Below, in pieces: positions 42,519-51,370 of a stretch of DNA of 64,000 nt. Position numbers and translations under genes: made by a program. The stretch is from contig NZ_BNEL01000001.1 of the NCBI RefSeq assembly GCF_018327685.1, positions 4,340,001 to 4,404,000 on the forward strand, read 5' to 3'. The stretch is from Streptomyces sp. TS71-3 (GTDB lineage: Bacteria; Actinomycetota; Actinomycetes; Streptomycetales; Streptomycetaceae). Position 1 is the stretch's first letter. Each line of letters starts with the position of its first letter. The notes under the pieces are model-generated. The model did not search any database. It saw nothing but the letters and a program-made list of their open reading frames with translations, and was not told where the DNA came from.

Positions 42519-44789
42519 ATGGGGGATCTTCTCGCGGGGGCGGTACGGCGGTTTCGGTTGCGTGCCGGGTTGACCCAGGAGGCGCTGGCCGAGCGTTCGG
42601 GTGTGTCGGTCAGCACGATCCGCGGCATGGAGACCGGCAGGCGCCGCAATCCGCAGGTCGCATCGGTGCGCCAGCTGGCCGCTGCGCTGGATCTGGGGCC
42701 GGCCGAGCTGGACGAGCTGCTGGCCGCGGCGACGGGCGTGGGTGCGCCCCAGGCGCCCCAGGCGCTGCCGGTGCCGCGTCAGTTACCCGCTCCGCCCGTG
42801 CCGTTCGTGGGCCGCGAGGACGAACTGCACCGGCTGGACGCGGTGCTGGGGCCCGGGGCGGGTGCGGCGGGCACGGTGGTCGTCTCCGCGATCGCCGGTG
42901 CCGGCGGGGTGGGCAAGTCGTGGCTGGTGTCGCACTGGGCGCACCGCAACGTCGACCGCTTCCCCGACGGGCAGCTCTTCGTCGACCTGCGCGGCTTCAG
43001 CCCGGACAGCGATCCGATGGACCCGGCGGTCGCGGTGCGCGGATTCCTCGACGCGCTGGGCATCGAGCCCGACCGCATTCCCGTCGCCGCGCACGCGCAG
43101 GCGGCCCTGTTCCGCAGCCTGGTGGCCGGCAAGCGGATGCTGCTGGTGCTCGACAACGCCGCCGACAGCGCCCAGATCACCCCGCTGCTGCCGGGCGGCG
43201 ACACCTGCACCGTGGCGGTCACCAGCCGCAACCGGCTGTCGGGCCTGATCACCGGGCACGGCGCCCACCACCTGCCCGTCGACATCCTCACCGACACCGA
43301 AGCCCGCGCACTGCTCGCCGCCCGGCTCGGCACCGGGCGCATCGAGGCAGAGCCCGCGGCGGTGGCCGAGCTCGTCCGCCTGTGCGGCGGATTCCCGCTG
43401 GCGCTGAGCATCACCGCAGGCCGCGCGCACGTCCACCCGCACCTGTCGCTGGCCGACCTCGCCGGCGAACTGCGTGAGGGCGCGATGGACGTACTGGACG
43501 ACGCCGACCCCGTCGCGAGCCTGCCCGCCGTGCTCTCGCTGTCCCACCACGCGCTGGGCGAGGAGGAGGCCGAGGTGTTCGGGCTGCTGGCCATCGCGCC
43601 GGGGCCCGACATCAGCCTTGCCGCGGCCGCCAGCCTCACCGGCCGCGGCCGGAGCCGGACCCGCAGCGTGCTGCGCAGCCTGGAACAGGCCTCGCTCATC
43701 GCCCAGGACGACGCCGGCCGCTACCGCATGCACGACCTGATCCGCCGTTACGCCACCACCGCCCAGGACCTGTCCGACGGCACCCGGCAGGCAGCGCTGC
43801 GGCGGGTGCTCGACTTCTACACGCACACCGCGTACGCCGCCGACCGCCTCCTGGAATCCCATCGCGAGCCCATCGAGCTCGGCCCGCCGGCACCCGCCTG
43901 CCACCCCCAGGCGCTGTCCGGCATCCCGGCGGCGATGGACTGGTTCGAGGCCGAGCACCAGAACCTGCTCGCCGCACAGCACGCGGCCGCCGCCCACGCG
44001 TCACACCGCACGGTCTGGCAGCTGGCCTGGGCGCTGAACAACTACCACTACCGCCGAGGGCACCGTCACGACCAGCTCGCCGTGTGGCAGTCCGCGGTCG
44101 ACTCGGCCCGCCGGCTGCCCGATCCCGGTGCCCAGATCATCACCTACCGGCTCCTGGGCCGCGCCCATGTCGTGCTCGGGCACCACCAGGAGGCGATCGA
44201 AGCCCTGAACGAGGCCCTCGCCCTGAGCGAGCGGCAGGACGACCGCGCCCTTCAGGCCCAGGCGCACTACACCCTCGCCTCGATCGACCCGGACGGCCGG
44301 CAGGCGGTGGAGCACGCCCGACGCGCGCTGGAGCTCTATCGCGGCCTCGACCAGCCGATCGCGGAAGCCAACGCGCTCAACGCGGTGGGCTGGCTGGCCG
44401 CGCTCCTCGGCGAGGACAACGACATGGCCCGCGAGTACTGCCAGGCGGCCCTCGTCCTCTACAAGCACCATCAGGACATGGACGGCCAGGCGCAGACCCT
44501 GGACAGCCTCGGCTACATCGACCACCACACCGGCCGCCACCACGACGCCGTCCGGCACTACCGCGAGGCCCTCAGCCTGTACCGCGACCTCGACAACGCC
44601 TACGAGATCGCGGAGACCCTCGACCGTCTCGGCCATTCCCACGCAGCCCTCGGCGACCACGGCCAGGCCGCCACGGTGTGGCGGGAGGCTCGGGATCTGT
44701 TCCGGCAGCAAGGACGCGACGAGGAAGCCGAGCGGACGGAGCGGCAGCTCGACGGACTCGGCGAAGAGGACACCCCGGCCGGCACGTGA
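42519..44789 (+). CDS. XRE-NB-ARC-TPR regulator (STAND type) with a TTA codon
   Basis: 756 residues. A Cro/C1-type helix-turn-helix (about 5-62) is joined to an NB-ARC ATPase with P-loop AGAGGVGKSWL near 128 and Walker B MLLVLDNAAD near 207, then TPR repeats from about 500 to 740. Codon 89 (42783-42785) is TTA, so translation should need the bldA leucyl-tRNA, which is abundant only late in Streptomyces development. GGAAGGG precedes the ATG. A small secreted DUF6355-like gene follows. STAND proteins switch on ligand binding; ligand and target are unknown. Confidence 0.9.
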   Translation: MGDLLAGAVRRFRLRAGLTQEALAERSGVSVSTIRGMETGRRRNPQVASVRQLAAALDLGPAELDELLAAATGVGAPQAPQALPVPRQLPAPPVPFVGREDELHRLDAVLGPGAGAAGTVVVSAIAGAGGVGKSWLVSHWAHRNVDRFPDGQLFVDLRGFSPDSDPMDPAVAVRGFLDALGIEPDRIPVAAHAQAALFRSLVAGKRMLLVLDNAADSAQITPLLPGGDTCTVAVTSRNRLSGLITGHGAHHLPVDILTDTEARALLAARLGTGRIEAEPAAVAELVRLCGGFPLALSITAGRAHVHPHLSLADLAGELREGAMDVLDDADPVASLPAVLSLSHHALGEEEAEVFGLLAIAPGPDISLAAAASLTGRGRSRTRSVLRSLEQASLIAQDDAGRYRMHDLIRRYATTAQDLSDGTRQAALRRVLDFYTHTAYAADRLLESHREPIELGPPAPACHPQALSGIPAAMDWFEAEHQNLLAAQHAAAAHASHRTVWQLAWALNNYHYRRGHRHDQLAVWQSAVDSARRLPDPGAQIITYRLLGRAHVVLGHHQEAIEALNEALALSERQDDRALQAQAHYTLASIDPDGRQAVEHARRALELYRGLDQPIAEANALNAVGWLAALLGEDNDMAREYCQAALVLYKHHQDMDGQAQTLDSLGYIDHHTGRHHDAVRHYREALSLYRDLDNAYEIAETLDRLGHSHAALGDHGQAATVWREARDLFRQQGRDEEAERTERQLDGLGEEDTPAGT

Positions 44790-44882
44790 CGACCGGTCCG
44801 ACCGGTCATACGTGAACGGTCCGTGAGCTGTTCGCCCCCCTGGGGGGCCAACACGATGGTGCAGGAGAGAACACGGGGGTGC

Positions 44883-44913
44883 GATCCGCGGAAAGCACGA
44901 AGCTCCGCGGATC
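44883..44913. promoter_or_regulatory. Perfect 10-bp inverted repeat before the DUF6355-like gene
   Basis: GATCCGCGGA pairs perfectly with TCCGCGGATC over an 11-nt spacer, 27 nt before the ATG at 44941. It may be an operator for the adjacent XRE regulator or a leader hairpin. Confidence 0.55.
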
Positions 44914-44940
44914 AGAGCTCACCAAACAGGAGGGGTATAT

Positions 44941-45270
44941 ATGCGACGAGGTATCAAGTCGGCGCTGGCGACCGCCGCGGTGGCCGCTGCCGCGAGCCTG
45001 GCCATGGGCACGGCCTCCGCGAGCGCGGCTCCGGTGACCGCGCCGCAGGCGCAGGAGGCGAAGGCCGCCTCTGCCTGCGGCTGGTACACGGACTGGACCG
45101 CCCACGCCTGGTACAACCACTGCGGGACCGGGCGGGTGGTCATCTACGTGGATCTCCTGAGCGTCGGCGGCAGCTCCGAGGGCTACGAGACGTGCGTGGG
45201 ACCGGGCGACACCTATCTGGGTAGTTGGCCGGCTGTGCAGGGGGCCTGGTACGTGGGACGTACCTGCTGA
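44941..45270 (+). CDS. Small secreted four-cysteine protein, DUF6355-like
   Basis: 109 residues. A Sec signal peptide ends near ASASAA (about residue 30). The mature part has Cys46, Cys61, Cys85 and Cys109, enough for two disulfides, and a CGWY...YNHC pattern like the DUF6355 family, which databases annotate as linked to natural-product biosynthesis. I rely on memory for that link. The AGGAGG-like site is strong. Position after the XRE-NB-ARC gene suggests it is the target. It could be a bioactive exported protein; nothing here proves it. Confidence 0.8.
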   Translation: MRRGIKSALATAAVAAAASLAMGTASASAAPVTAPQAQEAKAASACGWYTDWTAHAWYNHCGTGRVVIYVDLLSVGGSSEGYETCVGPGDTYLGSWPAVQGAWYVGRTC

Positions 45271-45363
45271 CACGCGCTTTCGCGAGCTCCCCTGGTGGGC
45301 ACGGGGGCTGACCGGGCCGACCGCGCGTCGTGACCGGTCAGCCTCGCCTCGGGAGCCGAGTGC

Positions 45364-45411
45364 GTCCGGGACCGGGCTGTGTGGGGTTTGGCCCGCAGCC
45401 CGGTCCCGGAC
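45364..45411. terminator. Strong bidirectional hairpin between DUF6355-like and rpiR-type genes
   Basis: GTCCGGGACCGGGCTG pairs perfectly with CAGCCCGGTCCCGGAC (16 bp) over a 16-nt loop. It lies between converging genes and is the longest perfect GC hairpin I noticed in the window. Confidence 0.75.
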
Positions 45412-45490
45412 CACTGGGCCGAACCTCTCACGGCCGGTGGTTCACGGTGGTCCGCCGCGGACGGGTCGTGGTCGGGGCTCCACGAGGGCG

Positions 45491-46432
45491 TCACGCGGCC
45501 CCGGGGCGCCCCCCGGAACGGCGTGAACGGTGCTGCACCGCCCCGTACGTCTTCTGGAGCGCCGTCGTCGTCGCGTCGAAGGAGCGCTGGGCCACGCCCA
45601 CGAAGAGGCAGTCGATGACCGCGAGCTGCGCTATCCGGCTCACGGTCGCGCCGGACCGGAACGGCGTCTCCCGCGCGCACGTGGTCAGCACGTGGTCGGC
45701 GCCGACCGCGAGGGCGGAGTGCGGGAAGTTGGTGACGGCGATCGTCGTGGCGTGCCGTTGGGCCGCGGCCTGGAGGGGCTCGACCGTGTCCTCGGTCTCC
45801 CCGGAGTGCGAGATCGCGAGGGCCACGTCACCGGGCCCGAGCAGCGCCGCCGCCGTGAGCGCCGCGTGCATGTCGGTCCAGATGAAGGCCATGTGCCCGA
45901 TCCGGTGGAGCTTCTGGTGCAGGTCCTGCCCGACGAACCCGCTGGCGCCGACGCCGAAGATGTCGACCCGCCGGGCCCCCGCGACCGCGTCGACCGCGTG
46001 CCGGAGCGCGGTGACGTCCAGCTGCGCCCCGGAGTCCTCCAGGGCGCGCACCTCGTTGTAGATGATCTTCCCGACGACCTGGTCCAGGGTGTCCGTGGCG
46101 CTGATGTCGGTGGCGGGCACCGGACGCTCCCCGCCGAGGGCGTCCTCGCGGGCGGCGGCGGCCGCCAGTGCCAGGCGGAGCTGCGGATAGTTGCCGAGCC
46201 CGATGGTCCGGCAGAACCTCATCACGGTCGCCGCCGAGGTGCTCGCCCGCTCGCCGAGCGACCCTATGGACAGCTCGGCGGCCTGCGCGGGGTCGGCCAG
46301 CACCGCGTCGGCCACCCGCAGCTCCGAGGGAGCGAGCGACGGCCGTGCCGCGCGGATGCGCGCCAGGACGTCGGCGGGGGCGGCGCCCTCCACCGGCTGG
46401 GCCGGTACGCGGTGTGAGGCCTCGCGGGCCAT
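45491..46432 (-). CDS. MurR/RpiR family regulator
   Basis: 313 residues. An N-terminal RpiR helix-turn-helix (about 25-95; ELSIGSLGERASTSAATVMRF) and a C-terminal SIS sugar-phosphate-binding domain (about 130-270; IFGVGASG, ISHSGET). Such proteins sense phosphorylated sugars. The divergent symporter and anmK genes suggest MurNAc-6-phosphate or a related ligand. GGGAGGG stands seven bases before the ATG at 46432; an ATG 11 codons upstream is possible. Confidence 0.9.
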   Translation of the reverse strand: MAREASHRVPAQPVEGAAPADVLARIRAARPSLAPSELRVADAVLADPAQAAELSIGSLGERASTSAATVMRFCRTIGLGNYPQLRLALAAAAAREDALGGERPVPATDISATDTLDQVVGKIIYNEVRALEDSGAQLDVTALRHAVDAVAGARRVDIFGVGASGFVGQDLHQKLHRIGHMAFIWTDMHAALTAAALLGPGDVALAISHSGETEDTVEPLQAAAQRHATTIAVTNFPHSALAVGADHVLTTCARETPFRSGATVSRIAQLAVIDCLFVGVAQRSFDATTTALQKTYGAVQHRSRRSGGRPGAA

Positions 46433-46512
46433 GGATCCCTCCCGAGGTCCCGAGCGGAGGCCCACACAGTAGCCGCGGCCGGAGGGGGCGTCAAAAATTT
46501 ACGAGGACCATC

Positions 46513-46537
46513 ACATGACGTTACTTATTGACATGTG
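46513..46537. promoter_or_regulatory. Inverted repeat CACATG-N13-CATGTG, probable RpiR operator
   Basis: The right arm overlaps a perfect -35 TTGACA at 46528-46533. A -10 GATACT follows at 46552-46557 (18-nt spacer). This would be the symporter-anmK promoter, with a leader of about 120 nt. Repression by the divergent RpiR protein is inferred. Confidence 0.6.
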
Positions 46538-46687
46538 GAGGCGGTCCTTCTGATACTCGCTGCACCGCGATCCGCGTAGACCCGGTTCGTGACCGCATGC
46601 AGCGCCGGATGCTCCCTGGAGACGAGGGCGTGCGCAAGAGGACTCGTCCCGCCGGTGGCCACCGCCGGCCGATCCCTAGGAGTGACC

Positions 46688-48259
46688 GTGCGCCAACTCG
46701 ACCTCGTGGTGGTGGTCGTCTACCTCGTCGCGATCGCCTGGATCGGACTGCGGCTGTCCGGCCGGCAGAGGACCGCCAAGGGATACTTCATCGGCGAGGG
46801 CGGCATGCCCTGGTGGACCGTCGCGTTCTCCGTGGTGGCCACCGAGACCAGCGTCCTGACCGTCATCAGCGTGCCCGGCGGCGCCTACAGCGGCCAGGCC
46901 TTCGGCAACGTCGAGCTGGCACTGGGCTACGTCATCGGCCGCGTCGTGGTGGCCGGCGTCCTGATCCCGCTCTACAAGCGCGGCGGGTTCGTCAGCGCCT
47001 ACCAGTACCTCGGCGACAGGTTCGGGCTGAGGCTCCAGGGCCTCGCCTCGGTGACGTTCGTCTTCACCCGCCTGCTCGCCGAGGGCGTCAGGCTGTTCGC
47101 CTCGGCGATCCCCATCAAGCTGCTGCTCGACGAGTTCGGGGTGCACGCCGGCTACCAGGTCATCATCATCGTGCTGACCATCATCACCGTCGTCTACACC
47201 TACCTCGGCGGCATCAAGGCGGTCATCTGGACCGACGCCATCCAGATGGGCCTCTACCTCGGCGGCGCGATCCTGGCCGTCGCGGTCCTCTCCAGCCACG
47301 TCGGCGGCCAGGGCATCGCGGACGCGCTGCACGCGGGGCAGTTCAAGGTCTTCGACACCGACTTCTCGCCGGCCCACATCCTGACCAGCTCCTTCGCCCT
47401 GCCGACGGCCATCATCGGCGGTGCCATCTTCGCCATGGCGAGCCACGGCTCCGACCAGCTCATGGTCCAGCGCATCCTGGCCACCCGGACGCTGCGGGAC
47501 GGCCAGAAGGCCATGATCGCCTCCGGTGTGTTCGTCACGATCCAGTTCGCCGCGTTCTCCCTGGTCGGCGCGTTGCTGTGGTCCTACAACAAGGGCAGGA
47601 CCTTCAAGGACCTCGGGCTCGCCAGCTCCGACAACCTCTACCCGCAGTTCATCCTGCACGGCCTGCCCGTCGTCATCTCGGGCCTGCTCGTGGCCGGCAT
47701 CCTGGGCGCCGCGATGGGCTCCCTGTCCGCGGCGCTGAACTCCATGTCGAACTCGACGGTCGCCGACATCATCCACAGCTTCTTCCGTCGAACGCCCTCG
47801 GACGCCACCCTGCTGAAACTCGCGCGGGTGATGACGCTGGTCTGGGCGGTGCTGATGGCCGTCTTCGCCTGCGCCTTCAGCACGAGCACCGGCAACGTCT
47901 ACCTGACGGGCCTCGCCATCGCCGGCTACACCTACGGCGCGCTGCTCGGCGCGTTCCTCCTCGGCCGGCTGGTGCGGCGCGCGAACGAGGTCGACTCCGT
48001 CGTGGCGTTCCTGGTCACGGTCGCCGTCATGACCTACATCGTGCGCTGGGTGAAGATCGACGTCACCGTGGCGGGGGCCACCGTGCCGACGGCCATCGCC
48101 GCCCAGTGGCTGGTGCCGATCGGCGTGGTGATCACCCTGGTCGTCGGCGGTGTGATGAGCCTGTTCCACCGTCCGCCGGTGGCCGCCGCGACCGGGCCGC
48201 GCGACGGCGAGACGGGCGAGGGCCCGGAGCGGGTCGCCGCGCCCGCCGGCAAGGAGTGA
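46688..48259 (+). CDS. Sodium:solute symporter (SSS family)
   Basis: 523 residues with 13 or so membrane segments and the SSS core: YFIGEGGMPWW at the start, ETSVLTVISVPGGAY in helix 2, and GSLSAALNSMSNSTVADI with the sodium-site serines. Related Streptomyces symporters next to anmK and an RpiR regulator are thought to import amino sugars such as anhydro-MurNAc. AGGAG at 46678-46682 sets the GTG at 46688 as start. The stop overlaps a possible anmK start, so the two are coupled. Confidence 0.88.
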   Translation: MRQLDLVVVVVYLVAIAWIGLRLSGRQRTAKGYFIGEGGMPWWTVAFSVVATETSVLTVISVPGGAYSGQAFGNVELALGYVIGRVVVAGVLIPLYKRGGFVSAYQYLGDRFGLRLQGLASVTFVFTRLLAEGVRLFASAIPIKLLLDEFGVHAGYQVIIIVLTIITVVYTYLGGIKAVIWTDAIQMGLYLGGAILAVAVLSSHVGGQGIADALHAGQFKVFDTDFSPAHILTSSFALPTAIIGGAIFAMASHGSDQLMVQRILATRTLRDGQKAMIASGVFVTIQFAAFSLVGALLWSYNKGRTFKDLGLASSDNLYPQFILHGLPVVISGLLVAGILGAAMGSLSAALNSMSNSTVADIIHSFFRRTPSDATLLKLARVMTLVWAVLMAVFACAFSTSTGNVYLTGLAIAGYTYGALLGAFLLGRLVRRANEVDSVVAFLVTVAVMTYIVRWVKIDVTVAGATVPTAIAAQWLVPIGVVITLVVGGVMSLFHRPPVAAATGPRDGETGEGPERVAAPAGKE

Positions 48260-48264
48260 GCGCC

Positions 48265-49488
48265 GTGCGCGTGATCGGACTGATGTCGGGCACGTCCTAC
48301 GACGCGATCGAGGCGGCCGCCGCCGACCTCACCCTGGACGGCGACACCCTGCTGATGCGGCCCCTCGGGCACCTGTCCGTCCGCTACCCGGACGAGCTGC
48401 GCGCCCTGATCGGTGCGAGCCTGCCGCCGGCGGCGACCAGCGCCCGGGACGTCTGCGCCCTGGACACCGGCATCGGACAGGCCTTCGCCGAGGCGGCCGG
48501 CCGCGCCCAGCGGGAGCTGTGCGGGGGAGCGGCCGACCTGGTGGTCTCGCACGGCCAGACCATGTACCACTGGGTCGAGGAGGGTGCCGTGCACGGCACC
48601 CTCCAGCTCGGCCAGCCCGCCTGGATCGCCGAGGCCACCGGGCTGCCGGTGGTCTCCGACCTGCGCTCGCGGGACGTCGCCGCGGGCGGCCAGGGAGCGC
48701 CGCTGGTCGCCATGACCGACGCGCTGCTGCTGGGCGGCCTCCCCGGCGTCCCCGCCGCGCTGAACCTGGGCGGCATCGCCAACGTCACCGTCGTCGCGCC
48801 CGGCGCTGCGCCGCTGGCCTTCGACACCGGGCCCGCGAACGCGCTGCTGGACGCGGCCGTGCGGTACTTCACCGAGGGTGCGGCCGAGTACGACGAGGAC
48901 GGGCGGCGGGCCGCCGCGGGGCGGGTCAGGCCCGAGCTGCTGAAGGTGCTCCTGGAGGACCCCTACTACCTGCGGCCCGCGCCGAAGAGCACCGGCAAGG
49001 AGCACTTCCACCTGCCGTACCTCCAGCGTGCGCTGGCCGCGGTGGCCGGGTCCTCCCCGTCCTCGCCGTCTTCCCCGTCCTCGCCGTTCTCGCCGTCCTC
49101 GCCGGACGACGTCCTGGCGACCCTGACCCGGCTGACGGCGGTCACGGTGGCCGACGCCTGCCGGGCGCACGGGGTCACGGAGCTCGTCGTCTCCGGGGGC
49201 GGGGCGCGCAATCCCGTGCTGATGGGGATGATCGCCGAGGAACTGCCCGGGGTGGGCCTCCGCCCGAGCGGCGACCTGGGGATCCCCTCCGACGCGAAGG
49301 AGGCGCTGGCCTTCGCCCTCCTCGGCTTCCTCACGGTGCACGGGCTGCCCGGGACGTTCCCCTCCGGGACGGGGGCGCGCAGGGCAACGCTCCTGGGAAG
49401 CATCACGCCGGGCTCGGGCCCCCTGCGCCTCCCCGCCCCGGCCCCCCGGCCACCCCGGGCCCTACGGATCGTCGACTCCGCCGCCTGA
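48265..49488 (+). CDS. anmK: Anhydro-N-acetylmuramic acid kinase
   Basis: 407 residues. Opens and phosphorylates 1,6-anhydro-MurNAc to MurNAc-6-phosphate in cell-wall recycling. The start GLMSGTSYDAIEAA, the DTGPANALLD segment and the late VVSGGGARNPVLM and SDAKEALAFALLG segments match the family. A Ser-Pro-rich stretch (about residues 262-279), coded by a 9-nt repeat, is unusual and lies on a surface loop. AAGGAG supports GTG 48265; GTG 48256 would overlap the symporter stop. The next enzyme, MurQ etherase, is not in the window. Confidence 0.92.
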   Translation: MRVIGLMSGTSYDAIEAAAADLTLDGDTLLMRPLGHLSVRYPDELRALIGASLPPAATSARDVCALDTGIGQAFAEAAGRAQRELCGGAADLVVSHGQTMYHWVEEGAVHGTLQLGQPAWIAEATGLPVVSDLRSRDVAAGGQGAPLVAMTDALLLGGLPGVPAALNLGGIANVTVVAPGAAPLAFDTGPANALLDAAVRYFTEGAAEYDEDGRRAAAGRVRPELLKVLLEDPYYLRPAPKSTGKEHFHLPYLQRALAAVAGSSPSSPSSPSSPFSPSSPDDVLATLTRLTAVTVADACRAHGVTELVVSGGGARNPVLMGMIAEELPGVGLRPSGDLGIPSDAKEALAFALLGFLTVHGLPGTFPSGTGARRATLLGSITPGSGPLRLPAPAPRPPRALRIVDSAA

Positions 49489-49506
49489 ACCCTGCGGAGC
49501 TGCGCC

Positions 49507-49820
49507 CCGCCTGGGCCCTGCCCCTCGCGGTCTCGTGCGCGGCCACCGGCCGGCGGCGGGTTGGTCGCGCAGTTCCCCGCGCCCCTGATGGGGCGCTGCC
49601 CCTTGCGGTCTCGTGTGCGGCTACCGGCCGGCGGCGGGTTGGTCGCGCAGTTCCCCGCGCCCCTGATGGGGCGCTGCCCCTTGCGGTCTCGTGTGCGGCT
49701 ACCGGCCGGCGGCGGGTTGGTCGCGCAGTTCCCCGCGCCCCTGATGGGGCGCTGCCCCTTGCGGTCTCGTGTGCGGCTACCGGCCGGCGGCGGGTTGGTC
49801 GCGCAGTTCCCCGCGCCCCT
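49507..49820. repeat. Tandem array, four units of 78 nt
   Basis: Units start at 49507, 49585, 49663 and 49741. The first has drifted; the last three are almost identical. Each holds one forward 20-mer (49567, 49645, 49723, 49801). 78 is a multiple of three, so a frame stays open through the array, but the protein it would give is not credible. Confidence 0.92.
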
Positions 49821-50244
49821 TTCGGGGCCCGTGGAGCCCCCATAGCGGGTCAGCGCCGCACCTCGCTGGGGCGCGAAGCGCTATAAAAAGGGGCGCGGGG
49901 AACTGCGCGACCGGCCACGATGCACGTGTGGCGGGCCGCAGTGCCGAGCCCACCCCGCGCCCCTTTCGGGGCCCGTGGAGCCCCCATAGCGGGTCAGCGC
50001 CGCACCTCGCTGGGGCGCGAAGCGCTATAAAAAGGGGCGCGGGGAACTGCGCGACCGGCCACGATGCACGTGTGGCGGGCCGCAGCGCCGAGCCCACCCC
50101 GCGCCCCTCCCGGGGCCGTGGAGCCGCATACCGATTCAGCGCCGCACCCCGCTGGGGCGCGAAGCGCCGTAAAAAGGGGCGCGGGGAACTGCGCAAGAGC
50201 AACCACGACGCACGTGCGCCGGACCCGGGGCCCGACCACCCGCG
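49813..50244. repeat. Tandem array, 2.7 to 3 units of 144 nt
   Basis: Units start at 49813, 49957 and 50101. The first two differ by one base that I can see; the third has diverged. Each holds a reverse 20-mer (49889, 50033, 50175) after a TATAAAA-like stretch. The array follows the 78-nt array directly in the convergent gap 49489-50269, which has no gene. Confidence 0.92.
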
Positions 50245-50269
50245 GCGCTTCGCGCCCCGACAGGGGCGC

Positions 50270-51301
50270 TCAGCGTCTGGCGCGCCTCCGCCCCGTCCTC
50301 CGCGTGAGCTCGACCGTCTCCAGGTTCGTGCAGCCCGTCGGCCGCACCCGCGGTGTCCCCGCGGCCAGCGGGACCGACGCCGCGCCGCTGAGCGGGAGGT
50401 GGCGTGGCACGCGGCGCGGGAGGGCGTAGGGCCACGTGCCGTACCACCAGCGGGACACGAGGTACCCGAACCCCAGGCAGATGAGCCCGCCCACCGCGTC
50501 CAGCCAGAAGTGGTTGGCGGTGGCCATGATGACCACGGTCGTGATGCAGGGGTAGAGCACCGCGAGCGCCTTCACCCAGGGGCTCTTCGCCAGCGCGAAG
50601 ACGGTGAGGGCGCACCAGACCGACCAGCCGATGTGCATGGACGGCATCGCCGCGTACTGGTTCGAGACGTCCTTCAGGCTGCCGGAGCCCAGCGAGCCCC
50701 AGGTCCGGTGCGTCACCACCGTGTCGATGAACAGGCTGTTGCTTATCAACCGAGGCGGTGCGAGCGGATACAGGTAGTAGCCGAGCAGGGCAGATCCCGT
50801 GGTGACGAGCAGGACCAGGCGCGACGCCGAGTAGCGGCCCGGATGCCGCCGGTACAGCCAGGCCAGCACACCGATCGTGACCACGAAGTGCATCGTCGCG
50901 TACCAGTAGTTCATCCCGACGATCAGCCAGTTGATGGAGTTGACGCCCTTGTTGATGGCGCTCTCCACGCCGAGCCCGATCTGGCGCTCCAGGTTCCACA
51001 GCCAGTCGGCGTTCCGCAGGGCCTGGCCGCGCTGCTCCGGGACCGCGCTGCGGATCATCGAGTAGAGCCAGTAGCTCGCGATGATCAGCATCACCTCGAA
51101 CCACAGGCGCGGCCTGTGCGGGGTGCGCAGCCGGGTCAGCACCGACCGCGGGGTGGCCTCCGCGATGTTCCGGGGGAGGGCCCTCGCGCTGTCGACGACA
51201 TCCCGGGCGCCGCGCACGCCCCAGCGGCGCGGGCGGTCCAGCATGGGTGAGATGAAGTCCTTGTGTGGATCTTCCACAGCGGTCACGGTCGAGTCACCCA
51301 T
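50270..51301 (-). CDS. PAP2-family integral membrane phosphatase/transferase
   Basis: 343 residues with about six membrane segments. The PAP2 signature is present: LYPLAPPR, MPSMHIGWS and ANHFWLDAVGG, carrying the catalytic His residues and Asp. The layout resembles the PAP2_3 subgroup, which includes inositol-phosphoceramide-synthase-like proteins that act on lipid phosphates at the outer membrane face. Substrate unknown. A basic, Pro-rich tail of about 50 residues ends the protein. It lies downstream of malR on the same strand, with 69 nt between them. Confidence 0.87.
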   Translation of the reverse strand: MGDSTVTAVEDPHKDFISPMLDRPRRWGVRGARDVVDSARALPRNIAEATPRSVLTRLRTPHRPRLWFEVMLIIASYWLYSMIRSAVPEQRGQALRNADWLWNLERQIGLGVESAINKGVNSINWLIVGMNYWYATMHFVVTIGVLAWLYRRHPGRYSASRLVLLVTTGSALLGYYLYPLAPPRLISNSLFIDTVVTHRTWGSLGSGSLKDVSNQYAAMPSMHIGWSVWCALTVFALAKSPWVKALAVLYPCITTVVIMATANHFWLDAVGGLICLGFGYLVSRWWYGTWPYALPRRVPRHLPLSGAASVPLAAGTPRVRPTGCTNLETVELTRRTGRRRARR

Positions 51302-51370
51302 AGGCGGAGATTCTGCCAGAAAGTGATACCGCTACCGAGCATCCCCCATATCGGGACATGAATGCATCAT

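Noticed and set aside
49507..50244. Possible CRISPR array
   Set aside because: Units are 78 and 144 nt with no short repeat/unique spacer pattern, spacers are as similar as repeats, and no cas gene is near.
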